Of a DNA stretch of 64,000 nucleotides, positions 10,226 to 20,703 are shown in pieces. Source of the stretch: Larimichthys crocea (taxonomy: Eukaryota; Chordata; Actinopteri; Sciaenidae); assembly GCF_000972845.2 (NCBI RefSeq), contig NC_040029.1:1-64000 (forward strand), in the 5' to 3' direction. The translations under genes and the position numbers were made by a program. Within the stretch, counting starts at the first letter, position 1; every line of letters starts with the position of its first letter. Below the pieces are notes generated by a model. It was not told where the DNA came from, did not search any database, and saw nothing but the letters and a program-made list of their open reading frames with translations.

Positions 10226-10890
10226 GGTGTTGAAGGTGTCAGGCTGAGGAGTGCAGGGGGAGGGGGAGCCGGCCAGGGGAGGTGTGAATAGGGGTCAGGG
10301 GGAGTGAGAGAGGGAGGGGGGGCATAATCAAATCTGTTGAAGAACAGATTCAGTTCATCTGCCCAGTCCTTGTCCCCGCTTACTGGGTTCCTCCCCACTC
10401 CTTTTCCATGGCCTGCGATGGTCTGCAGTCCTCTCCAGACGTCCCTGGCGTTGTTCTGTTCCATCTGCTTCTCCAGTTTCCTCCTGTAGCTGTCCTTCCC
10501 CTTCCTGATCCTCAGCCAGAGTTCCCTCTGGACTCTACGCAGCTCCTCTTTGTCCCCCGATCTGAAGACCCTCTTCTTCTCATTCAACAGGGCCTTAATC
10601 TCGGGGGTCACCCAGGGTTTGTTGTTGGGAAAACACCGTACCAACTTGGAGGACACAGTGTTCTCCACACAGAAGTTAATATAATCCGTGATGCAGTCGG
10701 TCATGCTGTCAATGTCACTGCCGTGGGGGCTGCAGAGTGCTTCCCAGTCCGTTGTCTCGAAGCAGTCTCTGAGCCTAGCACTGGTCTCCTCAGACCACTG
10801 CTTCACACGCCTCTTCACGGGTCGTTTATTCACCACAGGGGTGTAGTCTGTGATGAGGTGAACAAGGAAAGGGAATTTTTTTTGGAAGAC
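10226..10890 (-). mobile_element. LINE endonuclease-RT linker region
   Basis: Minus-strand reading frame with KRPVKRRVKQWSEETSARLR, LRDCFETTDWEALCSPHGSD, KPWVTPEIKALLNEKKRVFR and a later NARDVWRGLQTIAGHG. It is open for over 200 residues, making it the best preserved part of this LINE family here, and probably belongs to the same copy as 9065-9730 across the gap. Confidence 0.78.
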
Positions 10891-10904
10891 TTTGGGAGAC
10901 CTTT

Positions 10905-11160
10905 TTCTGACGAGGCCTAATAGTTGTGGTTTAACACCTATTTGGTGATAACTCATCAAGGCTTTGAGGTAGGGGCCTGAAATCCGCACCCGCGCATCGG
11001 GAGCGGACGGTCGACCATGGTGTCGAGTTTCAGACCCGTGGGTCCTTCGGAGAGGTCAGAGGTCAGCCGTTCTAGACCTGACGAGGCCTAGTAGTTGTGG
11101 TTTAACACCTTTTTGGTAATAACTCATCAACGCTTCGAGGCAGGAGGCTCAAATTCGACT
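10905..11160. repeat. Direct repeat pair, about 170-bp period
   Basis: GACGAGGCCTAATAGTTGTG near 10909 recurs as GACGAGGCCTAGTAGTTGTG near 11079. Both are followed by GGTTTAACACC and TAACTCATCAA. Origin not recognised. It lies just before the spacer of the last Gly unit. Confidence 0.75.
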
Positions 11161-11419
11161 ACGTCGTACGCCGTCGAGCATTCTGTCTCGTCACGACCCC
11201 ATCACCGTAGCGCTAGTTAGCTTTCTAGAAGGCCTACAGAGTTGGGACTTTGGAAGCATTGGGACTACGGTGGCATTGGAGACTGTCTTTCAGTACTACA
11301 TTTTTTGGCCTGTTTGATGTAATGATGAATCAGATGCTGCTTTTTAAAATCACAGTCGTTGGTCCTGACTGTGGACGTGAACGCATAAAATGGCCACGCC
11401 CAAAAATGCCTTCATGTGA

Positions 11420-11490
11420 GCATTGGTGGTTCAGTGGTAGAATTCTCGCCTGCCACGCGGGAGGCCCGGGTTCGATTCCCGGCCAATGCA
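11420..11490 (+). tRNA. tRNA-Gly(GCC), unit 5
   Basis: 71 nt, identical to the other copies. The upstream flank, with TTAAAATCACAGTCGTTGG, is shared with unit 1, marking the outermost units as closest relatives on this side. Confidence 0.97.
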
Positions 11491-11620
11491 ACACCCTTTT
11501 TCACCTTTTCACACCATCTATGTGTGTATAGACGTCAGGGTCTTTTAATAACAATTTCACAGTTTGTGAATCTATCTTCATTTGTTTTGAAGGAGAATTT
11601 TTATGGCAATGCGGAAGGAG

Positions 11621-11645
11621 CGGGTTCGATTCCCAGCCAATCCAA
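11621..11645 (+). pseudogene. tRNA-Gly 3'-half copy, unit 5
   Basis: CGGGTTCGATTCCCAGCCAA followed by TCCAA. The B box is intact but the acceptor strand has two substitutions, so it is the most eroded of the four array half-copies. Confidence 0.8.
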
Positions 11646-11769
11646 CAGATGTTTCACATATTGTATCATCAAGAAACTGTTTATTGAAGGTAGGTTCTTG
11701 CTGTGGTCTCTAAAGAAGTGTTTGGCATAGGTTCAGATGTTGCAAGTGGAGGAAAAAAAGGTATGTACA

Positions 11770-11841
11770 CTCCCCGTCGGGGAATCGAACCCCGGTCTCC
11801 CGCGTGACAGGCGGGGATACTCACCACTATACTAACGAGGA
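11770..11841 (-). tRNA. tRNA-Asp(GTC), unit 5
   Basis: 72 nt on the minus strand, GTC anticodon, identical to the others. The LINE flank is absent after this unit, and sequence of the Met/Leu cluster begins about 200 bp on. Confidence 0.97.
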
Positions 11842-12057
11842 GATGATAGCATTTTTCCCACGCGTCTTTTTTTATGTTTTCATACACACAAACTGTGACC
11901 TTCTGTGTGTTGTGTCGGGACGGTTTATCTCACTGCAGCGATGACCACGTCAGGTTGTCTGACGTGCTCTTAAACACTTTTGCCACACTACACAGCGCAG
12001 ATAGACGAGGTATTGATGGCTGGTGTAAAAACCTGTCTTCTTAAGGTTGCAAAAGAA

Positions 12058-12130
12058 GCCTCGTTGGCGCAGTAGGCAGCGCGTCAGTCTCATAATCTGA
12101 AGGTCGTGAGTTCGAGCCTCACACGGGGCA
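12058..12130 (+). tRNA. tRNA-Met(CAT), elongator, copy 1
   Basis: 73-nt gene starting GCCTCGTTGGCGCAGTAGGC and ending CACACGGGGCA. Anticodon CAT lies in GTCTCATAATC. The acceptor GCCTCGT pairs with ACGGGGC, including a G-T pair. The sequence is of the elongator Met type, not initiator. Downstream is TTTTGTTAC rather than a long T-run. Confidence 0.95.
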
Positions 12131-12631
12131 TATGTTTTGTTACATTTTGCCTGAATTGTCAATAACAATTTCACAGTTTGTGAATTTATTTTTATTGAAT
12201 TCGAGTCCTGGAAGGCAGGAGGCTGAAGAATTGGTAGTTGGGGTTTGTGGGATCGCCCGCAATGCTGAGTGGTTTTTGGGTCAGACGCCAAAATGCGCTG
12301 TAAATGTCGTGGAGGGCGGCACCGATGATCTTCCACAGTGATGTAGCTGTTCAGGATGCTGTCGGTGGTTCCACGGAAGAAGGTGTTGTGGAGAAATTGC
12401 TGATGTCAAAGGTCAATGGTGAGGTCAGGAAGGAAGAAAGTGTTCAGGAGCCTCTGATGTCTTATGCTGTATTATTTATTGACGCTTGAACAAGGAGAAT
12501 TAGAGACATTCTCAAAGTTCATCAGAAGTGCCTCAGTCGGTCTCATGTTCTGCCCAACTCATCCTGGTGGATCGACTTTAACCTAAGGATAGAAAATTGC
12601 ATAACAATGGGGACTGGTGCTCTGGCTCTTC

Positions 12632-12760
12632 TCAGGCTACGTTTACACATAGCCGGGTATGTTGAGAAACGAATATTTCCCTCCCTCCATACAAGGTACA
12701 AACGAAGGGAAATATCTCCGTTTTTAAAAATACCCGTGTACGTGTAAACAGGGCCTCAGT
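12632..12760. mobile_element. hAT-like MITE with imperfect terminal inverted repeats
   Basis: The left end CAGGCTACGTTTACAC with CCGGGTAT matches the reverse complement of the right end, ATACCCGTGTACGTGTAAAC followed by AGGGCCT. The element is about 125 bp and non-coding. The CAGG-type ends suggest the hAT superfamily, but a clean 8-bp target duplication was not found. A related piece occurs at 47960-48040. Confidence 0.65.
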
Positions 12761-13000
12761 CTGCGGAGGAAGTAGAGGCGCTGCTGAGCTTTCCTGGCCA
12801 GTGATGCGGTTTTGCTGCTCCAGGAGAGGTCCTCAGCGAGGTGCACACCCAGGAACTTGGTGCTGCTCACTCTCTCCACAGTCAGTGGAGAGCGCTGGGT
12901 GGAGGCTCTCCAGAAGTCGACAACAATCTCCTTCGTCTTCTCCACCTTCAGAGAGAGGATGGAGAGGTCTTCTTTGGAACCGGGACGATGGTGGTGCTCT
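12745..13000 (-). mobile_element. LINE RT fragment (thumb/C-terminal)
   Basis: Minus strand reads SLKVEKTKEIVVDFWRAST, then SSTKFLGVHLAEDLSWSSKT and QQRLYFLRRLR. This is a CR1/L2-group RT segment from a subfamily different from the array LINE. No other part is present. Confidence 0.75.
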
Positions 13001-13107
13001 TGAAGAATGTTGTTGACGTGTTCATGTCGCAGAAATATGTTCGTAACACAACAGGAAGAGTGAGAACGCAGATACAACCAGCTCCCTCTGCTCAGCTGGC
13101 ACAACAT

Positions 13108-13190
13108 GTCAGGATGGCCGAGCGGTCTAAGGCGCTGCGTTCAGGTCGCAGTCTCCCCTGGAGGCGTGGGTTCGAATCCCACTTCTGACA
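13108..13190 (+). tRNA. tRNA-Leu(CAG), copy 1
   Basis: 83-nt class II tRNA starting GTCAGGATGGCCGAGCGG and ending TTCTGACA, with anticodon CAG in CGTTCAGGTCG and a long variable arm (CAGTCTCCCCTGGAGGCG). A TAACTTTTTACC terminator follows. All copies in the cluster share the CACTTCTGACA 3' end. Confidence 0.97.
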
Positions 13191-15336
13191 GTAACTTTTT
13201 ACCAGACTTCCAGCGCCTGTCCAGTATACTTTCAGACCTTTCATTTTTGTCCTGGGCTTAAACTCTTGTTCAAATGTTTATTGTGGGAAGAACCAGTGAG
13301 GATATTCCAGTAAATATGTGTTTATTTTGACTAACGCTATACTCTGTACTCGGGGACACAACCATCAGTATGCTGCAAGACAACTTTTATTCTTCTTCTC
13401 CCTCTTTAGGTATCTCACCCTTTTAGGCAAAAGTGTAACTGTTTCAGATCCTTTATGAAAACGGAGTGCATCAAACAGCATGGCTACTTCTGTGTTTCCT
13501 CATGTATCCCTAACATAACTTCAAGTGTAATCACATAAACTTACAAAAGACAATTTACAGTTAACCAGCCCTTAAACAAGAATGTAACCATTTGCTAGGA
13601 CACGTTACTTCTGAACAAACATCTTTTTTTTCCCCTTAACTCTCTTATAACAAGCTGACCTAACAAAGCCCATCCATGACCTGTTGAAGACAGAGACATG
13701 GGGAGCACGTACGAATGCATTCCTGGAAACAAAGGGGTCAGAAACAGTGTTAGCCCAGTAGAGTCCAGATCATGAAACTATATTTTCAACTGATGTCTCT
13801 TCATATGGACTAGCAGCAGACTTCATTTCCAGAAGTCTGATAACTGTCTTCATCTACTTTAATGTTCATGAAATGAAAAGACTTTTTAAAAGAAGAGGAA
13901 GGGCAGCAGCACAGAAGAGGGGGGTTCTGGGAGTGCAAACCAGCTAAACCTGTTTTTTAACAGGTTTGATACTCCAGCTCTTACAGACAGTGATTGCCCA
14001 CTTCACACCCCATCACGGACAGTTCAACCCCCCGTCCCCATCCACCAACTTCAGACCAGCAGCACTAACATTTCACATCATGAAACCTTTTAAGCGGCTG
14101 CTACTTCGGCTGGAAGAAGTCTTTCTTACCTGTGAGCATCAGCCTGTACAACTCCTCACTAAATTCCCACTAAGCTCTTTATAAGGCTTTTATTTACATA
14201 TTGCACAGTTCACTGTTACTTGGTTTTTAATCTACTGTCACTGGTTCTATTTAGCTGTTATTTATACATGTGTATATATTGTTTAAAATAGGGTACTATA
14301 TAGGGTATATTGTTAAAGTTTGGCTTTCTTACTATTGTTTTTCTTGCTATCACTTACCGTTTGAAAGCTGCGGTAACAAAAACAATTTCTGCTTCTGATT
14401 CTGGACAGCAGGTTGGACTGGACAGCAAACATGGACTGCTGCAGATGTTTTACCAGTCCAATCCACTTTATTTATAAATAGCACGATATTTAGCAAACAC
14501 AAGGTTTCCAAAGTCTAACACAACACAATTAAAACAATGTAGACAATAGAAAGATCAATAGAAAGTATCAATAGACTTCAATAGAAAACAGAAAAAACAA
14601 AGTTGGTGATCGTCATCAGACACAGCTCCTGCCCCTATACATGAAAATAAAATACAACAAACACAAAACACTAATAAAACTATAGGTAAATGTTTACTTT
14701 AACAGCTGACCTGCAGTTAACGCTCAACACCGTTTCATTCAGTTAAAACACATGACACAGGTACGATAACAACCAACAACCATTACAAAACAACTCATTA
14801 AACTGATATGACATTCTTTAATGAGAGCAAACCAGCTAAACCTGTTTTTTTAACAGGTTTGATACTCCAGCTCCTACAGCCAGTGATTGCCCACTTCACA
14901 CCCCATCACGACCATCATCACCTCAACTGCCCACACAAGATAAAAACAATATGCATTAAAATCCCTTAAAAGTGCTGATTCTGTGCTGTGCAATGTTTTA
15001 AAACCTGATTGGAAAATGTCAATAATTGTTTGTTCATTTAAAAAGTCCATGAGCTGGGAATAAACAATCTTCTCTAAGACGCCCCACCACCCAGAGGAGT
15101 GTGCTTGTAGCAGCGGGGGTGGGTCGGTGTTCGGCACAAACGGGGGAGGGTGCACAGCAGAGCCGTCTCCTCTCATGACTCAGGCGCATTGTTAATGAGC
15201 TGCTGGTGCTCTGCAGAAGAAGAGCTCTGGTTTTATGACCTTCATAATCACAATTTAAAATAAAATAAAATAGTGAAGAAGGTTGATCAGAGAGGGGAGG
15301 AATAAATCAGCTCCCTCTGCCACAGCAATGTAACAT
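13191..15336. other. AT-rich spacer between tRNA-Leu copies 1 and 2
   Basis: No protein gene found. It contains two copies of a block with AACCAGCTAAACCTG followed by a hairpin (13943-13980 and 14829-14866). A stretch from 14587, with ACAAAGTTGGTGATCGTCAT, is repeated at 16198. The short open frames at 13966-14184 and 14874-15176 have no recognisable domain. Confidence 0.6.
13952..13973. repeat. Short perfect hairpin (AAACCTGTT / AACAGGTTT), copy 1
   Basis: AAACCTGTT, four T and AACAGGTTT form a 9-bp perfect stem. The same hairpin with a longer loop recurs at about 14838-14861, and in inverted setting at about 19466-19489, in the same CAGCTAAACC / GGTTTAGCTG context. Confidence 0.8.
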
Positions 15337-15419
15337 GTCAGGATGGCCGAGCGGTCTAAGGCGCTGCGTTCAGGTCGCAGTCTCCCCTGGAGGCGTGGGT
15401 TCGAATCCCACTTCTGACA
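15337..15419 (+). tRNA. tRNA-Leu(CAG), copy 2
   Basis: 83 nt, identical to copy 1, followed by TAACTTTTTAC. The next Leu gene is only 156 bp downstream. Confidence 0.97.
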
Positions 15420-15482
15420 GTAACTTTTTACATAAAGCGCACCATTACAGCAAGAGCAGATTTTTTTATGGCCAACCAGGAG

Positions 15483-15510
15483 GAGCGGGTTCGATTCTCG
15501 GACAACAGAC
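15483..15510 (+). pseudogene. tRNA-Gly 3'-half copy inside the Leu cluster
   Basis: GAGCGGGTTCGATTCTCGG, preceded by ATGGCCAACCAGGAG, resembles the half-copies of the Gly/Asp array. It shows that this spacer element is shared by both tRNA clusters. The 3' acceptor strand is lost. Confidence 0.6.
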
Positions 15511-15575
15511 TCGAACGTTTGAATCATCTGCTCACGCAACAGTTATATAACAAGACAGAAAGCACAGGAAACCAC

Positions 15576-15658
15576 GTCAGGATGGCCGAGCGGTCTAAGG
15601 CGCTGCGTTCAGGTCGCAGTCTCCCCTGGAGGCGTGGGTTCGAATCCCACTTCTGACA
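15576..15658 (+). tRNA. tRNA-Leu(CAG), copy 3
   Basis: 83 nt with the same body as copy 1. It has its own 5' flank (GGAAACCAC in place of TGTAACAT). The terminator is TAACTTTTCAC, with a four-T run. Confidence 0.97.
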
Positions 15659-16079
15659 GTAACTTTTCACAAAACTTCTTGTGTGTTTTTTCAGATTTTT
15701 TTTGTCACTACACTTTCTGTGTAGAACTTTATATATCTTATGGAAACAATGTCAGCAACACAGCGGTGGACAACTTGTTTATTCAAGGCAGAAGCTGCAT
15801 TGTTCACCCCATACCTGAGGAGCTGAGGAGGAGGTGAAGGCTAAGCGGTGGAAGTACAAGCCCTCGGGTTCCTTTGATCATTATGAGGAACTGTCTCACC
15901 AACAAGACGGACGAGCTGGCTGCCCTTTGTGAGAACCACTTCACACCCACGTCACGTCCATCATCACCTCGGGCGGCAGAGCCCGCACCACCACCCGCCA
16001 CACCCATGAACATTTCAACCCCCCACCACCACCACCATCATATTCAGCAACCGAGAAGCTCAGTGGTAGCGACGGCAAA

Positions 16080-16405
16080 TCTGAAGAGGAAGAAGAAGAA
16101 AAAAGGAGGAAGGAAGAAAGAGACAGAGTGTTATACAGCATACATGTTCACATTTCCTCACCGCCTGTGTAACCCGCTCTATAGTTTGTGTTACAGAAAA
16201 CAAAAAACAAAGTTGGTGGTCATCATCAGACACAGCTCCCTATACATGGAAATAAAATACAACAAACACAAAACACTAATAAAACTATAGGTAAATGTTT
16301 ACTTTAACAGCTGACCTGCAGTTAACGCTCAACACCGTTTCATTAAGTTAAAACACGCGACACAACAACCATTACAAAACAACTCATTAAACTGATATTA
16401 CATTC
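16080..16405. repeat. Spacer repeat, duplicated at 14587-14860 and 19505-19645
   Basis: GGAGGAAGGAAGAAAGAGAC near 16106 recurs near 19531. The part from 16198 (ACAAAGTTGGTGG and ACACAAAACACTAATAAAAC) matches 14600-14830. The copy is cut by the gap at 16406. Confidence 0.8.
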
Positions 16406-16415
16406 NNNNNNNNNN
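16406..16415. other. Assembly gap, 10 N
   Basis: Ten N exactly where a spacer repeat breaks off and the C/T tract starts. The expected continuation, TTTAATGAGAGC as at 14817, is missing. Confidence 0.98.
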
Positions 16416-19400
16416 CTCCCTGTTCCTTTGGCAGGACCTTCTTTAAACCCACCCCCTCCTTTAACTTTCCGCGCCCCCCCGTCTCTTTTTTTCTCTCTTC
16501 CTTGTCAATCTCTACTTTTCCCCCCCCCACCCCACACCTTTTCCTTATGAAAATAAAGTCAACCTTACTATACCCTTTGCCTACCTGTACATTTTTTTTC
16601 CCTTCGGTTTCTTATTTCCGTACACGGTTTTTTCCCCTTTCCCCCCCCCCTTTTATCTCGCCGCCCTTTTTTTCCCCTTTGCGCTCATTTCCCCATCATT
16701 CATCCGTTTCCTCCCTTTCTTTCCGTCTTGTTTGTGTTTCTCCTTTTCCCCCTTGGCCCTCGTGTTTTTTTTTTTTCTTCATTCCCGTTTGTTATTTCCC
16801 CTTTTTAAGTCTTGTTTTTTTTCCGTTTTTCCCCGTCCTCCATTTCCCTTTCCTTTTTTTCATTGTTTTTTCGCTTTCTTTTCTTTTTCTTTCCCCCCTT
16901 TTTTTTTCTCCCCCTTTTTCCCCCTCACCGTTCCACCCTTTTCTTCCCAACCCACACACCCCCCACCACTAACCCCCCTCTTCTTTTTTCGCGCCCTTCT
17001 ATGGACTCTTTCTCCCCCTGACCACTAAAATTCGTACCCCCCCTTTTCCGATTTGCATTTTAATTTGGACAGTCACTTCTTTTCCCCTTTTTCTTTTTCC
17101 GATTCCCTTTTTGTCCCTCGTCGTCTGACTACCTTTTCCTTCTTTTTTCTGACCCATTTTTTTTTCCACTTCCCCCCGTCTTCCCCACCTCTGTCACCCG
17201 ACATCTGGTTTTGCCACCCTCTTTCTCCCCGACTCACCCCTCCGCCCCTTTACCCCCCGGCGGAGACCTGCCACTCCCCTCTTTCTCCTTTTTCCTCACA
17301 CCCTCTCCCCTCCCGACTTCCCCCCACCCGCCCTTTCAAGCGCCTTAGACTTTCCTCCCATTTTCTTTTTTCTCCTCCCTTCCCCCCCCCCCCCCCTCCC
17401 GCTCGGCCAATTTTTCCCTCCCTGACTTTTTTTCTCTTACCCTTTCCCAGCAATTTTGCCCTGCCCCCCCCCTCACTTCCTCTTTCTCCCCCCCCCTTTT
17501 TTCCTCTCCTTATTACACCCCACAATCTTTACCGTACCTCTTTTACGTTCTACCAGTTACTCCCTACCATCCCCCATTTCCTACAATCCCCCCCCACGTT
17601 GACCCACTTTGCTTATTCACTTTTTCTTTTTACACCACCTCTCTATACGGTCACCCTGTCCTTCCCCCTTGGTAAGTATTTCACAATTTCGCAGCTGGTG
17701 ATAATTTTTTTTTTTCCTCCCCTGTCACGCCCGCTCTGGCTCGCTCAGAGCCCTCCCCCCCGGGGGGGCCGATTCCGTTGTCCCCCCACACCGCCCCCCA
17801 ATTTCCCCTGCCTTGCCCACACTCAGTTCGTTTCGTTCCGGTTCGGTCCCCTCTACGCCTCTTTGCCCCTCCCCCATTGTAAGCACTCTCGAGAGTCGGG
17901 GGTCGCCCCCTCCCCCTCCAAGCAAAAAATTATTTTCCTATTTTATTAGTTTCGTGGATAGCAGGACGCTGCCTACCCTTGGACTCGCTTACCCACACCC
18001 AAATATGAAGCACAGCTTTCCTTGATTACTACGATGTTGATCTCCCACCCGGACCCCACCCACACACTCATTCTTTTCCTACTCAACCCCCTTCCAGCCA
18101 CCCTTTCCCACCACTCGTATGCTTTTCCCGTTAAGCTCCACCCCCACCACCTCCCCTGTTGTACCACACCCCCCCTCGGACCGTACCAGCCCGCCCCCTC
18201 CTTCCACCCCCCCCACCATCTCCTCCCCCCCCCCCACCCACCTCCTCCTTGTTCCTCCCCCTTCCTACCCACCCTATTGATTGCCTCGGCTCCTTTTCAG
18301 CCTCTCCTTTGTCTTCCTTTGACACTTGTTCCCTGTTTTTCGTGCCTCGTTTCCCGCTCCTCGCCCTTTTCGTGCCTCCTGCCTCCGCCCCCCTTTTCGC
18401 CTTTTGCCCCTGGCCCCTTCCCGCACTCCCCCCCCCCCCCCCCCCCCACCCCTTCCCCCCCCTTCCCTCTTCTCCCCCCCCTTCCTTTCCTCCTCCCACC
18501 TCTCCTTGCGTCGTCCCCTCTTCTCCCTTCTTCCCTCCCCTTCCGTGTTCCGCACCTTCGTTTCCCCCTCCCCCCCGCCCGTCCCCGGCCCCCCCCCGCG
18601 CCCCCCCCCCCCCCGGCTCTCCGCTACGCATTTCTCTCTCCTTCCCCGACCCCCCCCCCCCCTCCTCCCGCCCTCTCGCACCCTTTTTTCTTTTTGCCCC
18701 CCCCACTGCGCTCGCCTCCGACCCTGGCTTTTTTTCTTCCCTCCCCCCCCCCCCCCCCCCCCCGCGCCCCCCCCCCCTCCGCCCCCTCCCTCCCGCCACC
18801 CCTTTTTCTTTTTTCCCTCCCCCCTTTTTTCTTTTTCCTTCTCCCGCCCCCCTTTTAAGCCTCGGGTTTCCCCCATCCCCAACCCCTCCCACCCCCCCCC
18901 CCCCCCACTTTCAGTGCCCTTTCACCTTTCCTTCTTTTTTCCTCCATTCCTCCTCCCCCCTTTCCCCCCCGCCTTTTTCCCTCCCTTTCTTCCCCCTTCC
19001 CCTTTCCGCCCCCGCTCCTCCCCGCCTTCACGTTCTCAGCGCCCTCGGTTCTCTTTCCCCCCCCCCTCCCCCCCCCCTTCTTCCATTACCCACGCCTTTC
19101 CTTCCCCCCCCCCCTCCCCCCCACTCTCCCTCCGTTCTCCCCCCCCTTTCCCCCCCCCCCCCCCCTCCCCCCTCCCCCCCCCCCCCCCCTTCCAGTCTTT
19201 TCTCTTTCCCCCTTTACGCCCCCTTCCCCCCCCCCCCCCCCCTTTTTCTTTCTCTCCCCCCTTCTTCCCCCTTTCCCCCTTTTTCCCCCCCTTCCCCCCC
19301 CCCCCCCCCTCTTCCTTTCCCTCCCCTTTTTTTTCTTTTCCCCCCCGTCTTCTTTTCTTCCCTCTTCCCCCCCCCCCTTTCTCCCTTATCCACTCGTTCT

Positions 19401-19455
19401 TTCCCCTTTTCCCCTCCCTAGTCCCTCCTTTCTCCTCTTCCACCCCCCCCCCGTA
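16416..19455. repeat. 3-kb C/T-only low-complexity tract
   Basis: About 3 kb is almost entirely C and T on the plus strand, with C-runs up to about 20. A and G are sparse in the first half and nearly absent after 18400. There is no consistent repeat period. The long open frames on both strands are Pro/Ser/Phe-rich or Gly/Arg/Lys-rich and follow from base composition alone. It begins at an N gap and ends abruptly at 19455, so an assembly or read-quality artefact is possible. Confidence 0.9.
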
Positions 19456-19689
19456 GTCCAAGAACAAACCTGTTAAAAAAAACAGGTTTAGCTGGTTTGC
19501 TCTCATTTAAAGGAAGAAGAAGAGAAAAGGAGGAAGGAAGAAAGAGACAGAGTGTTATACAGCATACATGTTCATATTTCCTCACCGCCTGTGTAACCCG
19601 CTCTATAGTAACAAAAAACAGAAAAAACAAAGTTGGTGGTCGTCATACACCCATAGAGAGTTCAACCCCCCCACCACCAACAACTTCAA

Positions 19690-19990
19690 ACACTCCACAT
19701 CATGAAGACTTTTGAGCGGCTGCTACTCCAACAGATTGGACTGAACAGCAGACATGTTCCTGAGAAGGTTGGGGGTCCTTCAACATCTGCAAAAAACTGC
19801 TGCAGATGTTTTACCAGTCCGTGGTGGCCAGCGTCCTCTTCTACGCTGTGGTTTGCTGGGGAGGACTCTCTGGTGACTGTGGCAAAGAGAAGGACCCCGA
19901 ACAAACCGCTGTCCATGCTGGACAACGCCCATCACCCTCTGCACAACCGCAGGGGAAAAAATCACAGAGCTGCGTTGAATACGTACCACA
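19690..19990 (+). mobile_element. LINE ORF2 C-terminal fragment, plus strand
   Basis: Frames read ICKKLLQMFYQSVVASVLFY then AVVCWGG, and in another frame LSMLDNAHHPLHN. This is the usual C-terminal end of fish L2/Rex1-type RT proteins. At least two frame changes occur. It is on the opposite strand from the array LINEs. Confidence 0.8.
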
Positions 19991-20163
19991 GTCCTGGAGA
20001 AAATGTGCATGTGTACTTTTTGGGAGTAGTAACTGTAACTAGTTACTTTTCACAAGACTTCCGGTGACTGTCCAGTAGCTCCGTACGTGGTGTGTCATCT
20101 ATCGCGTTAGTGTTGTTCTAATGGCGAACTGGAAGTGTACGCCCTTGGAAATCAACGATAGCC

Positions 20164-20180
20164 AAGCCTCACACGGGGCA
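20164..20180 (+). pseudogene. tRNA-Met 3' tail fragment
   Basis: AAGCCTCACACGGGGCA matches the last 15 or so bases of tRNA-Met(CAT). Nothing upstream of it resembles the tRNA body. Confidence 0.65.
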
Positions 20181-20381
20181 TCGTTTTGCCCCATTACATT
20201 ACTCCGTTACATACAGTTTGTGAATTTATTTTCATTTGTTTTGAACAAGGAGAATTTAGGGATTTTCATGACCAAGATGTAGCATTTGTTACCGTAACTC
20301 TGTACTGTTTCTCTGTATCGGTATCGGCGGATGCCAAACCTCAGATATCGGTGTCGGAGGTGAAAAAAAAGCCTGTAACAT

Positions 20382-20464
20382 GTCAGGATGGCCGAGCGGT
20401 CTAAGGGGCTGCGTTCAGGTCGCAGTCTCCCCTGGAGGCGTGGGTTCGAATCCCACTTCTGACA
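20382..20464 (+). tRNA. tRNA-Leu(CAG), copy 4, one base variant
   Basis: 83 nt. Differs from the other copies by C to G at 20407 (TAAGGGGCT for TAAGGCGCT), at the end of the D-arm. Anticodon, variable arm and acceptor stem are intact, so it may still be functional. Confidence 0.88.
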
Positions 20465-20703
20465 GTAACTTTTCACAAGACTTCTCGCCCCAGTATCCAA
20501 ACAAACCCCATACCTAAAGAGCTGAGGAGTCGGCAAAGCAGAGCTTAAGAGTAAAGGTGTGGTACTCTGTTCATTAACATCAGATGGTGCAGGCCAGGGC
20601 AGCTTATGATGAATGAGACTGAGTGCAACAGAGACATCGAATTGCTGGTGGTAGGTCTTAACCTCTATTACATGCCTAGAGAGTTTTCTCACACCGTTGT
20701 GTT

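Larger units (their letters stand above)
120..11900. repeat. Amplified tRNA-Gly(GCC)/tRNA-Asp(GTC) array, five units
   Basis: Each unit has a plus-strand tRNA-Gly, a spacer and a minus-strand tRNA-Asp 280-550 bp downstream. The spacers share a leader with a TATTTTCATTTGTTT-like segment, a tRNA-Gly 3'-half copy (units 1, 2, 4 and 5) and a stretch containing CTCCAGTCTCTTAATCTGAA (seen in units 1-3). Unit pairs are 188/699, 4176/4695, 7496/7810, 8037/8424 and 11420/11770. Unit 3 lacks the half-copy and its flanks. Beyond tRNA-Asp, units 1, 2 and 4 continue into the same minus-strand LINE, and units 1 and 2 also continue into MADF/Harbinger debris. The duplicated block was therefore several kb long and later decayed. 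The intervals between the tRNAs hold no host protein gene that I can see. Confidence 0.9.

Noticed and set aside
9712..10989. A 425-codon minus-strand frame
   Set aside because: It runs through 470 N. Only its LINE-derived N-terminal part (10226-10890) is real sequence.
17053..19456. Very long open frames (up to 420 codons) rich in Pro, Ser and Phe, and minus-strand Gly/Arg/Lys frames
   Set aside because: They follow directly from a C/T-only sequence with no stop-forming bases. They have no domain, start context or splice pattern, and several overlap in different frames.
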